This document shows, piece by piece, positions 1-7,257 of a DNA stretch of 24,532 nucleotides (the stretch's first letter is position 1; each line of letters opens with the position of its first letter). This DNA is from CAZYZQ01 sp964652075 (GTDB lineage Bacteria; Bacillota; Clostridia; Oscillospirales; Oscillospiraceae). A program made the translations under genes and the position numbers. Under the pieces are notes generated by a model, which did no database searches, was not told where the DNA came from, and worked only from the letters and a program-made list of their open reading frames with translations. The stretch is taken from NCBI GenBank assembly GCA_964652075.1, contig CAZYZQ010000021.1, positions 1 to 24,532 of the forward strand. Direction: 5' to 3'.

Positions 1-853
1 AGGCGCTCGAATACTGGTCGCCCGTCGACTGGTACAACGGCGGTATGAGCACACCACGCTGCATCTGCTCTACAGCCGGTTCTGGCACAAGTTCCTCTAT
101 GATATTGGCGTTGTACCGACGAAGGAGCCGTATGCCAAGCGGACGAGCCACGGCATGATCCTCGGCGAGGGCGGCGAAAAAATGTCGAAAAGCCGCGGCA
201 ACGTTGTCAACCCGAATGATATCGTCGCGCAGTACGGCGCGGACACCATGCGCCTGTATATCATGTTTATCGGCGACTTTGAGAAGGCCGTCAGTTGGTC
301 TAATGAGGCCGTCAAGGGCTCGAAGCGTTTCCTGGATCGCGTCTGGAATCTCATGGAAAAGTGCTCGGACAGCATGGAAACGACGGCAGCCAACGAGCTG
401 GTGCTCCACCAGACTATCCGCAAGGTCACGGAGGACATCAACCAGCTCAAGATGAATACAGCCATCGCCGCGCTCATGTCGCTTGTCAATGCGTTCTACA
501 CCAATGGCTGCTCGAAGGGCGACTACGGCGTGCTGCTCCAGCTGCTGAACCCGTTTGCCCCGCATATGACGGACGAGCTTTGGGAACAGATGGGCTTTGC
601 AGGCATTTGCAGCGCGTCCACTTGGCCGGAGTTCGACCCCGCCAAGTGCGTCGACGCTGAGGTGGAGATGGCGGTGCAGGTCAACGGCAAGCTCAAGGGC
701 ACGATCCACGTTCCCGTCGACAGTGATGACGAGACTGTTGTTGCCGCTGCGCAGGCGGACGAAAAGGTCGCGAAGTTCCTTGAAAAACAGGGCGGCCAGC
801 TCCGCAAAACGATCGTGGTCAAAAACCGGCTTGTCAACCTGATTGTAAAATAA
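1..853 (+). CDS. leuS: Leucyl-tRNA synthetase, C-terminal part (5' end outside window; frameshifted near base 47)
   Basis: Class Ia aminoacyl-tRNA synthetase that charges tRNA-Leu in the cytosol; only the C-terminal third or so is present. Visible are the end of the catalytic core with the KMSKS loop (EKMSKSRGN, bases 176-202), the helical anticodon-binding domain (WSNEAVKGSKRFLDRVWN onward), and the C-terminal tRNA-binding domain ending in NLIVK. The HIGH motif lies upstream of the window. The first codons read ALEYWSPVDWYNGGM in frame 3. From base 47 the family sequence (EHTTLHLLYSRFWHKF) continues in frame 2. One G is missing between ATG and AGCAC, where family members read GGMEHTT. This is either an error near the sequence end or a real lesion. 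An open frame starting at the ATG at 155 is only an internal methionine. A terminator follows. Identity is very secure; the start is not in the window. Confidence 0.95.
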   Translation, partial: GARILVARRLVQRRYEHTTLHLLYSRFWHKFLYDIGVVPTKEPYAKRTSHGMILGEGGEKMSKSRGNVVNPNDIVAQYGADTMRLYIMFIGDFEKAVSWSNEAVKGSKRFLDRVWNLMEKCSDSMETTAANELVLHQTIRKVTEDINQLKMNTAIAALMSLVNAFYTNGCSKGDYGVLLQLLNPFAPHMTDELWEQMGFAGICSASTWPEFDPAKCVDAEVEMAVQVNGKLKGTIHVPVDSDDETVVAAAQADEKVAKFLEKQGGQLRKTIVVKNRLVNLIVK

Positions 854-873
854 TTTGCCACACGTTGCCTTTG

Positions 874-906
874 ACGGCGAAATATCCGGCGCCGGATGCC
901 GTTTTT
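874..906 (+). terminator. Rho-independent terminator of leuS
   Basis: The stem is built from ACGGC (874-878) and GCCGT (898-902). It encloses a perfect 14-bp palindrome (884-897, ATCCGG...CCGGAT) and is followed by a T run (902-906). It lies 20 bases after the leuS stop. The 5-base bulge (879-883) makes it imperfect. Confidence 0.6.
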
Positions 907-949
907 GCCGGAGATCCTGAAGAACAGAGCTCAAAATGGATTTCTTCAC

Positions 950-978
950 TTGACAAATGGCGAAATCGGACATATAAT
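950..978 (+). promoter_or_regulatory. Consensus sigma-A promoter for rpsU
   Basis: TTGACA (950-955) and TATAAT (973-978) are both perfect matches and are separated by exactly 17 bases. Transcription should start near 985, giving a leader of about 68 bases before rpsU. A consensus promoter of this quality fits a highly expressed ribosomal protein gene. Confidence 0.9.
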
Positions 979-1052
979 GTTAGAAGCCTGTGGAATCCCC
1001 ATTGGCCCTGAACGTGTCGGATGCTTTCGGCACATCGGAGGGAGGGAAAGGA

Positions 1053-1235
1053 ATGTCTGAGATCCGCGTCAAAGAGAACGAGTCTCTCGAAAGTGCCCTG
1101 AAGCGCTTTAAGCGCAGCTGTGCAAAGGCTGGCGTCATCGCTGAAGTGAAAAAGAGAGAACACTATGTGAGCCCGAGCCTGAAGCGTAAGCAGAAGTCTG
1201 AAGCAGCTCGCAAAAATAAGAGAAAGTTCTACTGA
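1053..1235 (+). CDS. rpsU: 30S ribosomal protein bS21
   Basis: Small-subunit ribosomal protein bS21, which sits at the platform near the anti-Shine-Dalgarno end of 16S rRNA and assists translation initiation. The 60-residue product begins MSEIRVKENESLESALKRF and ends in the very basic tail KSEAARKNKRKFY, both typical of the family, and its length is normal. The ATG at 1053 was chosen because a purine-rich GGAGGGAGGGAAAGGA ribosome binding site sits directly upstream; an in-frame ATG at 990 would add 21 residues foreign to the family. It is a single-gene unit with its own consensus promoter (950-978) and a terminator at 1258-1290. Confidence 0.97.
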   Translation: MSEIRVKENESLESALKRFKRSCAKAGVIAEVKKREHYVSPSLKRKQKSEAARKNKRKFY

Positions 1236-1255
1236 TCCTCTCTTGTTACAAAAAG

Positions 1256-1774
1256 TCAGGCTTCCCGCGTCTCGTGGGAAGCCTCTTTCTTTGGCTGTGC
1301 GTCGTACAAAAGCGCGGTCACTCCACACTGCTCCGCAATTTGCGCTTTCTCCCGGAGCGTCTGCGGTGTATCATACAGCGCAACCCGCCACTGCCCGTTC
1401 TCAAGATACGAGCTGTACCAGCACTGCAGGTCGGGGGAGAAGAACGACGGCGTATGCAGTTCGCGCAGCGGCAGCGCGGCCTGAGACGGCGGCCCGAACT
1501 GCACGCGCAGCGGGTCAAGGCTCAGATACACGGCGGGGAACCGTGCGCACAGCGCACGCAGCTCTTCTTCAAACCGCCCGCCTGTAAAGGCGCTAGAGAG
1601 CCAGACCGCCTGCCCCTCGTGCGCTTCTGGAACAGGCAGGATCAGCGGCAGGCTGTCCGGCGGTATTTTGCCGCGCGCGCACAGAATCATGCTTGCATCG
1701 GGCGGCGGACTGCCCTGCCCAAAATAGAGATAAATTGGCCCGGCCATGTCGCCGGAGATGGGATAGCGTTCCAT
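1256..1774 (-). CDS. Hypothetical protein, 172 aa
   Basis: I do not recognise a family. The frame is open for 172 codons with a plausible globular composition (for example PIYLYFGQGSPPP, GGRFEEELRALCARFPAVYL, WYSSYLENGQWRVALYDTP). It lacks a signal peptide and membrane segments. The C-terminal part, a Y-L-x-N-G strand followed by a helix and GVTALLYD, is vaguely like the end of a TIM-barrel glycosidase-type domain, but this is only an impression. The ATG at 1774 is favoured, with GGGGTG six bases upstream; a GTG at 1783 is possible. It converges on rpsU and diverges from yqeG with only 26 bases between starts, so there is no room for separate promoters there. The opposite-strand frame overlapping it is not convincing. 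That it is a real gene is likely; its function is unknown. Confidence 0.65.
   Translation of the reverse strand: MERYPISGDMAGPIYLYFGQGSPPPDASMILCARGKIPPDSLPLILPVPEAHEGQAVWLSSAFTGGRFEEELRALCARFPAVYLSLDPLRVQFGPPSQAALPLRELHTPSFFSPDLQCWYSSYLENGQWRVALYDTPQTLREKAQIAEQCGVTALLYDAQPKKEASHETREA
1258..1290 (+). terminator. Bidirectional terminator between rpsU and the convergent hypothetical gene
   Basis: AGGCTTCCC (1258-1266) pairs perfectly with GGGAAGCCT (1276-1284) over a 9-base loop and is followed by CTTTCTTT on the + strand. On the - strand the same stem is followed by GACTTTTTG, so it can serve both convergent genes. The last codons and stop (TGA, 1256-1258) of the minus-strand gene lie inside the hairpin. 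Confidence 0.8.
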
Positions 1775-1800
1775 TTGCCTCACCCCGAAAGGATGTCAAA

Positions 1801-2313
1801 ATGTCGTTTCCTTTGATTCCGGATGTACAGATTCCAAGCCTGACGGACATCACCCCAGCGGCGCTGCAAAAGCGGAAGCTCCGGCTGCTGATGATGGATT
1901 TTGACAACACGATGCTGCCCTACAGCACCAACACACCGTCGGATGCGCTGCTTGCGTGGATCGCGGCGATGCAGAGCAGCGAGATCACGCTCTGTGTTGT
2001 CTCCAACAGTAAAAAACAGCGTGTGCCGGAATTTTGCCGCCGGTATGGGCTGGACTGTGTGACACATGCGAAAAAGCCGTTCTCGCGCGGTATTTCCGAG
2101 GCGCTTGCGCGCTATGGCTGCGCGCCGTCGGAGGCCGCGCTGGTGGGCGACCAGATCTACACAGACGTGCTGGGCGGCAATTGCGCGCATGTGACTTCGA
2201 TCCTTGTGCGGCCCATCCATCTGAGCAACATCTGGCTGAAGCTGCGGCATTTGGCGGAAAAGCCGTTTATTGCGGCAGGCCGCCGAAAAAATCGGGAAAA
2301 CTTCACGATTTAG
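1801..2313 (+). CDS. yqeG: YqeG family HAD IIIA-type phosphatase
   Basis: Haloacid-dehalogenase superfamily phosphatase of the YqeG/GEP4 group, which in other organisms acts on phosphatidylglycerophosphate or related phosphoesters; the bacterial substrate is not settled. The 170-residue protein carries the HAD signatures in order: nucleophile motif DFDNT (33-37), motif II serine in VSNS (67-70), the motif III lysine in AKKP (90-93), and the acidic motif IV VGDQIYTD (115-122). Length is normal. The ATG at 1801 is preceded by AAAGGATG; the in-frame methionine 36 codons upstream would add unrelated residues that overlap the divergent gene. Bacillus keeps yqeG beside yqeH and aroE; here it stands alone before efp. 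Confidence 0.9.
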   Translation: MSFPLIPDVQIPSLTDITPAALQKRKLRLLMMDFDNTMLPYSTNTPSDALLAWIAAMQSSEITLCVVSNSKKQRVPEFCRRYGLDCVTHAKKPFSRGISEALARYGCAPSEAALVGDQIYTDVLGGNCAHVTSILVRPIHLSNIWLKLRHLAEKPFIAAGRRKNRENFTI

Positions 2314-2315
2314 GC

Positions 2316-2344
2316 TTGCATTTCAGACTACTGTGCGTTAAAAT
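2316..2344 (+). promoter_or_regulatory. Possible sigma-A promoter for efp
   Basis: TTGCAT (2316-2321) and TAAAAT (2339-2344) are separated by 17 bases, about 70 bases before efp. The -10 matches five of six positions; the -35 only three. Confidence 0.45.
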
Positions 2345-2414
2345 ATTTTAGAACAGAACCCCCACAAACAGACAATTCCCGCTCCGCGCGGAAGATATCA
2401 GGAGGAGATTTATT

Positions 2415-2975
2415 ATGATTACAGCTGGCGAGTTCAGAAACGGCGTTACGTTTGAGGAGAATGGCCAGGTCAAACAGGTCATCGAGTTCCAGCACGTCAA
2501 GCCGGGTAAGGGCGCCGCATTTGTGCGCACCAAGACGAAGAACGTCATCACCGGCGCCGTGACCGAAACTTCCTACAACCCGACTGCCAAGTTCCCGACC
2601 GCGTTCATCGAGCGCAAGGATATGGAGTACAGCTATCAGGACGGCAGCCTGTACTACTTCATGGATATGGAAACCTACGACATGGTGCCGATCAATGAGG
2701 ATGTCCTCGGCGATTCCTTCCGCTTTGTGAAGGAGAACACAACCTGCAAGATCCTGTCCTACAAGGGTAGCGTCTTTGGTGTCGAGCCCCCGAACTTCAT
2801 GGAGCTGGTCGTCACAGCGACGGAGCCGGGCGTTGCCGGCAACACCGCGACCAACGCGACCAAGCCCGCAACGCTGGAGACCGGCGCAGAGGTCAAAGTT
2901 CCGCTCTTCATCAACGAGGGCGAGAAGATTCAGGTCGATACCCGCACCGGCGAGTATCTCGGCCGCGCGAAATAA
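2415..2975 (+). CDS. efp: Translation elongation factor P
   Basis: Binds between the P and E sites and relieves ribosome stalling at polyproline stretches. The 186-residue product has the usual length and three-domain layout: an N-terminal KOW-like domain with the loop KPGKGAAFVRTK (29-40), a middle OB domain, and a C-terminal OB domain ending in RTGEYLGRAK. Lys32 at the loop tip is the residue that carries the modification in relatives; no modification enzyme gene is in the window. The start is fixed by an AGGAGGAG site at 2400-2407. It is followed after 15 bases by the CD1247-like gene, probably in one transcript ending at 3414-3449. Confidence 0.97.
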   Translation: MITAGEFRNGVTFEENGQVKQVIEFQHVKPGKGAAFVRTKTKNVITGAVTETSYNPTAKFPTAFIERKDMEYSYQDGSLYYFMDMETYDMVPINEDVLGDSFRFVKENTTCKILSYKGSVFGVEPPNFMELVVTATEPGVAGNTATNATKPATLETGAEVKVPLFINEGEKIQVDTRTGEYLGRAK

Positions 2976-2990
2976 GATAGGGTGAATACA

Positions 2991-3407
2991 ATGAATCTGA
3001 CTGAAAAGGCAGCATATCTGAAGGGCCTTGCCGATGGGCTGAAGCTTGACACCGAGTCCGATACCGGCAAGCTCCTCTCCGCCGTCATCGACGTGATCCA
3101 GACGATGGCAGAGGATGTTGCGGATCTGTACGACAACGCCGACGCCGTCTCCGATGAGCTGGATATGATCGAGGACGATCTGGACGAGATCAAGGAGTTC
3201 CTGTCCGACGATGAGGACGACGAGGACTATGAGCTCTATGACAATGAGGACGAGGACGGCATGACTGAGGATGACGAGTACGTCTACGAGGTCACCTGCC
3301 CGACCTGCTCCAAGCCGATTGAGGTGGACGAGCAGACCATGGCCTCCGGTAAGATCGAGTGCCCCTACTGCGGTGAAAAGCTCGAGCTGGAAGCGGACGA
3401 CGAATAA
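2991..3407 (+). CDS. CD1247 N-terminal-domain protein with acidic linker and C-terminal zinc ribbon
   Basis: Small clostridial protein of unknown function; the N-terminal helical block (LTEKAAYLKGLADGLKLD onward, residues 1-70) matches the CD1247 N-terminal domain as I know it. It is followed by a strongly acidic stretch (about 72-97, almost all D/E) and a zinc ribbon with Cys103, Cys106, Cys124 and Cys127 (CPTC...CPYC). The 138-residue reading uses ATG 2991 with AGGGTG six bases upstream; GTG 2982 is the alternative. Placement directly behind efp suggests a translation- or transcription-linked role, but that is only inference. The two-domain layout resembles small nucleic-acid- or polymerase-associated adaptors. 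Confidence 0.85.
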   Translation: MNLTEKAAYLKGLADGLKLDTESDTGKLLSAVIDVIQTMAEDVADLYDNADAVSDELDMIEDDLDEIKEFLSDDEDDEDYELYDNEDEDGMTEDDEYVYEVTCPTCSKPIEVDEQTMASGKIECPYCGEKLELEADDE

Positions 3408-3413
3408 GAAACA

Positions 3414-3449
3414 CCGGGATTCTCCAACTGGAGAATCCCGGAATTTTTT
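3414..3449 (+). terminator. Strong terminator after the efp operon
   Basis: A perfect 12-bp stem, CCGGGATTCTCC (3414-3425) with GGAGAATCCCGG (3430-3441), has a 4-base AACT loop and is followed by AATTTTTT. Confidence 0.95.
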
Positions 3450-3476
3450 GCGCGCGCTGGAAAATCCAGCGTGCGC
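3450..3476. repeat. Second GC-rich hairpin in the convergent intergenic region
   Basis: GCGCGCGCTGG (3450-3460) pairs with CCAGCGTGCGC (3466-3476) with one G-T wobble around AAAAT. It directly follows the efp-operon terminator and lies 40 bases beyond the feoB stop on the other strand. On the - strand it is not followed by a T run, so it may support termination of feoB only together with the hairpin next to it. Confidence 0.55.
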
Positions 3477-3516
3477 GGTTCCTTTTATCGGAATACGGAG
3501 CAGCCTGTCAGGTATT

Positions 3517-5529
3517 TTACAGGGTCAGGTTCAGTATGACGCACAGCAGCGCGCCGGTCAGCGTCGGCAGCGCGACAGACAGCAGCGTCCATTTCAGACT
3601 TCCGGTTTCCTTGTGGATCGTGAGTACGGTGGTGGAGCACGGCCAGTGGAACAGGCAGAAGACGAGCATGCAGACTGCTGTTTTGAGCGTCCAGCCGTTT
3701 GCAAGAAGCAGCGTGTGGATGGAAGCGAGCGATTCGATATTCTGAAGGCTCCCCGCCTGCAAGTAGCCCATCAGCACGATCGGCAGGACAATTTCGTTTG
3801 CGGGAAACCCAAGAAGAAAGGCGAGCAGCACCATGCCGTCCAGACCGAGCGCCCGGCCGACGGGGTTCAAAACGCGCGCAGCGGCCGCCAGAAGGCTCCC
3901 ACCGCCGCACGGGACATTGGCCATAACCCAGAGCAGAAGCCCCGCAGGCGCCGCCACAACGACGGCACGGCCCAACACGAACAGTGTGCGGTCAAAGACC
4001 GACCGGACAAGCACCTTGCCGATCTGCGGCCGCCGGTAGGGCGGCAGCTCCAGCGCGAAGGAGGAGGGAAGCCCCTTCAGAAGCGTCGCGGAGAGGAGCT
4101 TCGTGACCAGCATGGTCGCCGCAACACCGAGCACAATGCCTGCCGCCAGCGCCAGCGCGGAGAGCGCCGAGCCGGCCGCTCCGCCGATACCGGAGAGGAT
4201 AAACAGGGAGACAAGCAGTGTCAGCGTGGGGAAGCGGCCGTTGCAGGGGACAAAGCTGTTCGTCAGAATCGCCAGCAGCCGCTCACGCGGCGAGTCAATA
4301 ATCCGACACCCCATGACGCCCACCGCGTTACAGCCGAAGCCCATACACATCGTCAATGCCTGCTTTCCACAGGCACGGCAGCGTTGGAAGGGGCGGTCGA
4401 GATTGTAGGCGATGCGCGGCAGATAGCCCGCGTCTTCCAATAGCGTAAACAGCGGGAAGAAGATGGCCATGGGCGGCAGCATGGCTGCAACGACCCACGC
4501 GGCGACGCGATAGACCCCGCACACCAGTGCGCCGTAGAGCCATTCCGGCATGGAAACAGCGTGGCAGGCCAGTGTCAGCTTTTGCTCCAGCCAGGCGAAA
4601 AGCTCGGTCAGCAGCTGGGAGGGGCGGTTTGCACCTGCGATTGTGAGCCAGAGCACAAGCAGCAGGAGCAGCAGCATCACGGGATAGCCCGTCTGTTTGC
4701 TGGTGAGAATGCGGTCAAGCGTACGGTCAAAGTGGTTGTAGTCGGCGTGGGTATGTACACAGCCTTCAGAGATAGAGGCTGCGCGCGCGACAAGCGTAGA
4801 AACAACGGCCTGCCGCAGCGCCGCGTCATCCATCCCATGCGCCAGCAGGAGCTGCCTTGCGGACAGCACGGCATCCTCTGTGGGCGGCTGCATGGCATCC
4901 GGCAGCGCGTCGCCCTCAAGTGCGGCAAGACAGAGCCAGCGGCGTCCGGGGGCGTCCGGCAGTGAGTCCGCCAGCTGATCGATTGCGCGCTCCACGACAG
5001 CAGGATAGCGTACCGGCGGCGGAGCGGCAGGAGAGACCATCAGCTGGTCAAGTGCGCGCAGCACAGCGCGGCGGCTCGTGCGTTTGTGTGCACACACACC
5101 GATCACCGGAATGCCGAGCGTCTTGCTGAGCGCTTCCAGATTGATTCGGATACCCTTACGCGCAGCTTCATCCATCAGATTGACGCATAGCAGCGCATTG
5201 GGACAGAGCGCAATCGTCTGCTGCGCCAGATTCAGGTTCCGCTCCAGACAGGTTGCGTCGCAGACAATGATGACCGCGTCCGGCGCTGAGAGAAGCAGAT
5301 AGTCGCGCGCGATGACCTCTTCCACGGAGTGCGCCATCAGCGAGTAGGTGCCCGGCAGATCGACAAGTGTGTAATCAAATTGCTGAGAGCTGCACACGCC
5401 CTCGGCGCAGCCGACGGTTTTTCCCGGCCAGTTGCCGGTGTGCTGGTGCATTCCGGTCAGCAGATTGAACAGCGTGCTCTTGCCGACGTTCGGGTTGCCG
5501 GCAAGCGCGATCGTTCGCGCGCGCGTCAT
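3517..5529 (-). CDS. feoB: Ferrous iron transporter FeoB
   Basis: Inner-membrane Fe(II) importer with a cytosolic N-terminal G domain. The 670-residue protein shows G1 GNPNVGKST (11-19), a switch threonine in NWPGKTVG (33-40), G3 DLPG (57-60) and an atypical G4 NLMD (117-120, where NMxD is common). A helical guanine-dissociation-inhibitor-like segment follows. The polytopic membrane part has two gate repeats, including GYLPRIAY, GFGCNAVG and the Cys-containing SFVPCNGR, and later GFPANEIVLP. Length is normal; no fused C-terminal FeoC-like domain is seen. The ATG at 5529 overlaps the feoA stop as ATGA, so translation is coupled; a longer frame upstream would read into feoA. Expression is likely iron-controlled with feoA. 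Confidence 0.96.
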   Translation of the reverse strand: MTRARTIALAGNPNVGKSTLFNLLTGMHQHTGNWPGKTVGCAEGVCSSQQFDYTLVDLPGTYSLMAHSVEEVIARDYLLLSAPDAVIIVCDATCLERNLNLAQQTIALCPNALLCVNLMDEAARKGIRINLEALSKTLGIPVIGVCAHKRTSRRAVLRALDQLMVSPAAPPPVRYPAVVERAIDQLADSLPDAPGRRWLCLAALEGDALPDAMQPPTEDAVLSARQLLLAHGMDDAALRQAVVSTLVARAASISEGCVHTHADYNHFDRTLDRILTSKQTGYPVMLLLLLLVLWLTIAGANRPSQLLTELFAWLEQKLTLACHAVSMPEWLYGALVCGVYRVAAWVVAAMLPPMAIFFPLFTLLEDAGYLPRIAYNLDRPFQRCRACGKQALTMCMGFGCNAVGVMGCRIIDSPRERLLAILTNSFVPCNGRFPTLTLLVSLFILSGIGGAAGSALSALALAAGIVLGVAATMLVTKLLSATLLKGLPSSFALELPPYRRPQIGKVLVRSVFDRTLFVLGRAVVVAAPAGLLLWVMANVPCGGGSLLAAAARVLNPVGRALGLDGMVLLAFLLGFPANEIVLPIVLMGYLQAGSLQNIESLASIHTLLLANGWTLKTAVCMLVFCLFHWPCSTTVLTIHKETGSLKWTLLSVALPTLTGALLCVILNLTL

Positions 5530-5768
5530 GGCTGCACCGCCGAGATCGTCACATAGCGGCAATCTGCGTCTCGCAGCGCAATGACGGCGCCGCGAATCAG
5601 ATAGGCGGCCGGATCACCGCCGGGACTGCGGCCAAGACATGTGACCGGTGTTCCCACAATCATGCCTAGATCCAAAAGCCGCCGCTGCATATCGCCGTGC
5701 AGGCACAGCTCCGCGACCCGGCCGGTCTGGCCCGGCGCCAAGTCGCAAAGCAAGGTTCGCTCATCCAA
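5526..5768 (-). CDS. feoA: Ferrous iron transport protein FeoA
   Basis: Small cytosolic SH3-like protein that supports FeoB-dependent Fe(II) uptake. The 80-residue sequence has the family pattern: L-APGQTGRV near the N-terminus, then MQRRLLDLGMIVGTPV (residues 27-42), then a beta-rich end with IRGAVIALRDADC. The start is TTG at 5768, supported by AAAGGGTGAT seven bases upstream; the nearby ATG at 5775 is out of frame and stops after four codons. The last bases overlap the feoB start. A perfect -10 box lies at 5791-5796 upstream. Confidence 0.92.
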   Translation of the reverse strand: MDERTLLCDLAPGQTGRVAELCLHGDMQRRLLDLGMIVGTPVTCLGRSPGGDPAAYLIRGAVIALRDADCRYVTISAVQP

Positions 5769-5790
5769 GAAACATCACCCTTTTGGCGGA

Positions 5791-5808
5791 ATTATAGGAA
5801 ATCTTCCT
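5791..5808 (-). promoter_or_regulatory. feoAB promoter -10 with adjacent small inverted repeat
   Basis: Read on the - strand, TATAAT is perfect (5796-5791), 23 bases before the feoA start. No good -35 lies at 17 bases, which suggests activator help or a weak promoter. AGGAA-ATC-TTCCT (5796-5808) is a 5-3-5 inverted repeat abutting the -10 and could be an operator. It does not look like a standard Fur or DtxR box. Confidence 0.45.
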
Positions 5809-5848
5809 GTCATCAGGCTATGCGGCATCCGAAAAAAGGTGACAAAAT

Positions 5849-5885
5849 GCCCCGCTTCGCACAAAAACAGATGGCGAAGCGGGGC
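5849..5885 (-). terminator. Terminator of cwlD-radA
   Basis: A perfect 12-bp stem (GCCCCGCTTCGC at 5849-5860 with its complement at 5874-5885) around a 13-base loop lies 8 bases after the radA stop. On the - strand it is followed by ATTTTGT, a modest T tract. Confidence 0.75.
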
Positions 5886-5892
5886 AGGGCGT

Positions 5893-7257
5893 TTAGTCCA
5901 TGGCAACGGCAAAGGCCTCGCGGATATTGCGGGCGCGCAGCAGCTGCAGCCCGGCGGGCGCGGACAGCTCGTCCGTGCCATGACGCGGAATGATACAGCG
6001 CGAGAAGCCGAGACGCGCAATTTCCTGCAACCGCTGCGGTAAAAACGAGACGGCGCGCACTTCGCCGGTCAGGCCGACCTCGCCTATTGCGGTCAGCTCG
6101 CCTGCCAGCGGCTTGTCGCGGTAGCTGGAGGCCAGCGCAAGCAGCACCGGCAGGTCGGCGGCCGGCTCGTCGAGCCGGAGACCGCCGATGACATTGATGT
6201 ACGCGTCGAAGCCGCTCATGTTCAGCCCGCCGCGCTTTTCAGCCACGGCCATCAGGAGCGCAGCGCGGTTAAAGTCAAAGCCGTCTGTGGTGCGGCGGGG
6301 AACGTTGAAGGACGATGGCGTAACCAGCGCCTGCACTTCTGCCAGAACCGGGCGTGTTCCCTCCATCACGCAGGCCACGCAGGTGCCCGGCGCGCCGACC
6401 GGGCGGCCGGAGAGCAGCATCTCAGAGGGATTTGGGACCTCGACAAGGCCATGATCCTCCATTTCAAAGACGCCGATTTCGTTCGTCGAGCCGTAACGGT
6501 TTTTGGCCGCGCGCAGGATGCGGTAGGAGTTGGCCTGCGAGCCTTCAAAGTAGAGCACGCAGTCCACCATGTGCTCCAGCACCTTCGGCCCGGCAATGGT
6601 GCCCTCCTTGTTGATATGGCCGACGATGAAAACGGTCAGGGTTGACGACTTACAGCGTTGCATCAGCGTCATCGTGCACTCCTTTACCTGGGAAATACTG
6701 CCGGGAGAGGAGGTGCCCTCGCCGCTGTAGAGCGTCTGAATGGAGTCGATCATCAGGATATCAGGTTCGAGTGTTTCAACCGCAGCGAGAATTTCCAGCA
6801 GGTTCGTCTCCGAGAGGACATACAGGCGCTCCGCGTTTACGCCGAGACGCTGTGCACGCAGCTTCAACTGCTTTTCGCTCTCTTCACCGGAGATGTAGAG
6901 AACCGCTCGATCCTGACAGATGTGCGCGCAGATCTGTAGCAGCAGCGTCGACTTGCCGATGCCCGGCGCGCCGCCAACCAGTACCATCGAGCCCTGCACC
7001 GCGCCGCCGCCGAAGACGCGGTCGAGTTCGCGCATCCCGGTGGAGAAGCGGATCTCGTCCGTATCCTCCACCTCGCGCAGAAGGCGCGGCTTGCGGCGGC
7101 TGCCGCCGACCGGCACACTGGCGGCGCCTGCCTTGGGCAGGGGAGCCGGTACATGCTCCTCAATGGTGTTCCACGCGCCGCAGGCAGGGCATCGGCCTTG
7201 CCATTGGAGCGTTTCGTTGCCGCAATTGGTACAGAAAAAGGTCGTTTTAGACTTCAT
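5893..7257 (-). CDS. radA: DNA repair protein RadA
   Basis: Hexameric ATPase that promotes branch migration in homologous recombination and, in transformable species, D-loop extension. The 454-residue product shows a zinc finger with Cys9, Cys12, Cys23 and Cys26, then Walker A GGAPGIGKST (95-104), Walker B ILMIDS (167-172) and the RadA-specific motif as KNRYG (252-256; KNRFG is usual). The C-terminus is a Lon-protease-like domain (from about 330, GGLNMSGFDAYINVIGGLRL) without need for a protease site. Length is normal. The ATG at 7257 has GAGGAGG upstream and overlaps the 3' end of cwlD by 11 bases, so the two are probably one operon. Confidence 0.97.
   Translation of the reverse strand: MKSKTTFFCTNCGNETLQWQGRCPACGAWNTIEEHVPAPLPKAGAASVPVGGSRRKPRLLREVEDTDEIRFSTGMRELDRVFGGGAVQGSMVLVGGAPGIGKSTLLLQICAHICQDRAVLYISGEESEKQLKLRAQRLGVNAERLYVLSETNLLEILAAVETLEPDILMIDSIQTLYSGEGTSSPGSISQVKECTMTLMQRCKSSTLTVFIVGHINKEGTIAGPKVLEHMVDCVLYFEGSQANSYRILRAAKNRYGSTNEIGVFEMEDHGLVEVPNPSEMLLSGRPVGAPGTCVACVMEGTRPVLAEVQALVTPSSFNVPRRTTDGFDFNRAALLMAVAEKRGGLNMSGFDAYINVIGGLRLDEPAADLPVLLALASSYRDKPLAGELTAIGEVGLTGEVRAVSFLPQRLQEIARLGFSRCIIPRHGTDELSAPAGLQLLRARNIREAFAVAMD

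Noticed and set aside
1..60. Programmed frameshift in leuS
   Set aside because: No slippery heptamer at the site, the family does not use frameshifting, and the position close to the sequence end favours an error.
3271..4443. 390-codon open frame on the + strand
   Set aside because: It begins in another frame of the CD1247-like gene, runs through its terminator and then antisense to feoB; the composition is Arg/Gln-rich and low in hydrophobic residues.
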